Assembly: GCA_902779135.1 (NCBI GenBank)
Contig: CACZAR010000010.1
Coordinates: 1 to 32,614, forward strand
Direction of reading: 5' to 3'
Length of the DNA stretch: 32,614 nt
DNA from: an uncultured Coriobacteriaceae bacterium
GTDB lineage: Bacteria; Actinomycetota; Coriobacteriia; Coriobacteriales; Eggerthellaceae
Position numbers and translations under genes: made by a program. Below are positions 32,031 to 32,614 of the stretch, one piece after another (position 1 is the stretch's first letter; each line of letters begins with the position of its first letter). The notes under the pieces were generated by a model that saw only the letters and a list, made by a program, of their open reading frames with translations, ran no database searches and had not been told where the DNA came from.

Positions 32031-32417
32031 TTATTCTTCGACCTGCTCCTCGACGGCCTCGACAACCTCTTCAACGGCTTCCTCGACCGCTTCGACGACC
32101 TCTTCGACCTCAGCCTCGACTTCGGCGGCCTGAGCATTCTGCTCGGCAGCAATCTTGGCTGCGATGGCGGCGAACTCATCGCGCTCCTCGGGAGTCATCA
32201 TGCGCATGCGAGCTTCGAGCGCACTCTCGCGGATATTGCTCGTGGCCTCGCCTGCCTTACGCTGCAGCTCCTCGTTGAGCTCGCGGCCTTGGTCGAGTGT
32301 GAGCTCGCCCTTCGAGACCAGCTGGTCGATGATTTCCTTGCCCTTTTCGCCGGTGTAGGCCATGGCCCCGATGCCAGCAAGGAAAATGTTCTTGAAACCG
32401 TCACCAATGTTCGACAT
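32031..32417 (-). CDS. Phasin-like small coiled-coil protein
   Basis: A 128-aa protein resembling the PhaF/phasin-like group (COG3937-type): a short hydrophobic N-terminus FKNIFLAGIGAMAYTGEKGK, then amphipathic helix ID-LVSKGELTLDQGRELNEELQRKA, and a highly acidic C-terminal heptad-like repeat of Glu/Val/Ala from about residue 98 to the end. Such proteins often stand next to ABC1 kinases; whether they bind lipid or polyester granules here is unknown, and no polyhydroxyalkanoate synthase gene is in the window. The ATG at 32417 has AAGGAGG nine bases upstream. It is the first gene of the pair. Confidence 0.75.
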   Translation of the reverse strand: MSNIGDGFKNIFLAGIGAMAYTGEKGKEIIDQLVSKGELTLDQGRELNEELQRKAGEATSNIRESALEARMRMMTPEERDEFAAIAAKIAAEQNAQAAEVEAEVEEVVEAVEEAVEEVVEAVEEQVEE

Positions 32418-32438
32418 GGCAATTCGCCTCCTTGGTTA

Positions 32439-32456
32439 TCGGACCTACCGGTCCGA
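32439..32456. promoter_or_regulatory. Inverted repeat in the phasin-like gene leader
   Basis: TCGGACC-tacc-GGTCCGA is a perfect 7-bp inverted repeat 22 bases before the start codon on the minus strand. It could be an operator. A GATAAT -10 candidate lies at 32481-32486 without a clear -35. Confidence 0.4.
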
Positions 32457-32510
32457 CTCAAACCGATAGTTCTGCATAGCATTATCTTACTGCAATCACA
32501 CGGAAGCGCT

Positions 32511-32614
32511 GAATCGGTAATTGATTTGTTTCATGAGACTGAAGGTGATATTGATTATCCTGACGAGCCACGCCCTCTGTATGTTCGTTTGCGTGCTAAT
32601 GTTGTCAATATGGC
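32511..32614 (+). other. AT-richer right edge with an open, start-less frame
   Basis: From about 32511 to the window end, one + frame reads SVIDLFHETEGDIDYPDEPR and continues open with T-ending codons, without a good start codon or ribosome site. Composition is unlike the preceding genes and closer to the foreign first 480 bases. It may be a gene fragment at a second chimeric join, or simply intergenic DNA. I do not recognise the protein. Confidence 0.35.

Overview
The window looks like a contig from an anaerobic Actinomycetota of the Coriobacteriia, most likely Eggerthellaceae-like. This is inferred from the gene content: two molybdopterin (Mo-bisMGD) enzymes with dedicated 4Fe-4S proteins, a LuxR regulator with a multi-pass membrane N-terminus, many MFS carriers, a proton-pumping transhydrogenase and a MATE/MarR pair. 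The first ~480 bases do not fit. They encode a piece of a Bacteroidota-type OprO/OprP porin, joined mid-gene to the C-terminal part of a 3-hydroxyacyl-CoA dehydrogenase. That is probably an assembly chimera. The last ~100 bases are also AT-richer, with an open frame lacking a start, and may be a second foreign end.

Layout. 1-1053: chimeric end. 1054-4760 (+): NhaC-type antiporter with a hairpin-rich leader, then a MarR-MATE drug-efflux operon behind a perfect 19-bp inverted repeat. 4815-10043: two paralogous nitrilase-superfamily amidohydrolases, an EamA carrier and an MFS carrier on the minus strand, divergent from a LuxR-type regulator. 10244-14171 (-): an operon of FAD/NAD(P) oxidoreductase, Mo-bisMGD oxidoreductase and a four-cluster ferredoxin protein, apparently a soluble NAD(P)H-linked redox module, divergent from an MFS carrier (14516-15826). 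15895-16320: non-coding stretch with two kinds of repeats.

16407-24744: the most interesting block. A minus-strand operon runs from a signal-less 803-aa Mo enzyme through a two-cluster 4Fe-4S shuttle, two small Cys-rich proteins and an MFS carrier; a second, tandem-duplicated MFS copy follows behind a terminator. A membrane-embedded LuxR regulator is transcribed divergently. The layout matches what is known of catechol dehydroxylase and related aromatic-reduction loci of gut Eggerthellaceae. The two small Cys-rich proteins are not components I recognise from those loci.

24764-32417: an orphan DGQHR-domain gene behind a possible structured leader, pntAB, a radical SAM protein, a small metallophosphoesterase, and a phasin-like/ABC1 (UbiB) kinase pair. 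No rRNA, tRNA, CRISPR array, transposase or integrase was recognised. All functional names rest on reading motifs by eye; no database search was run.
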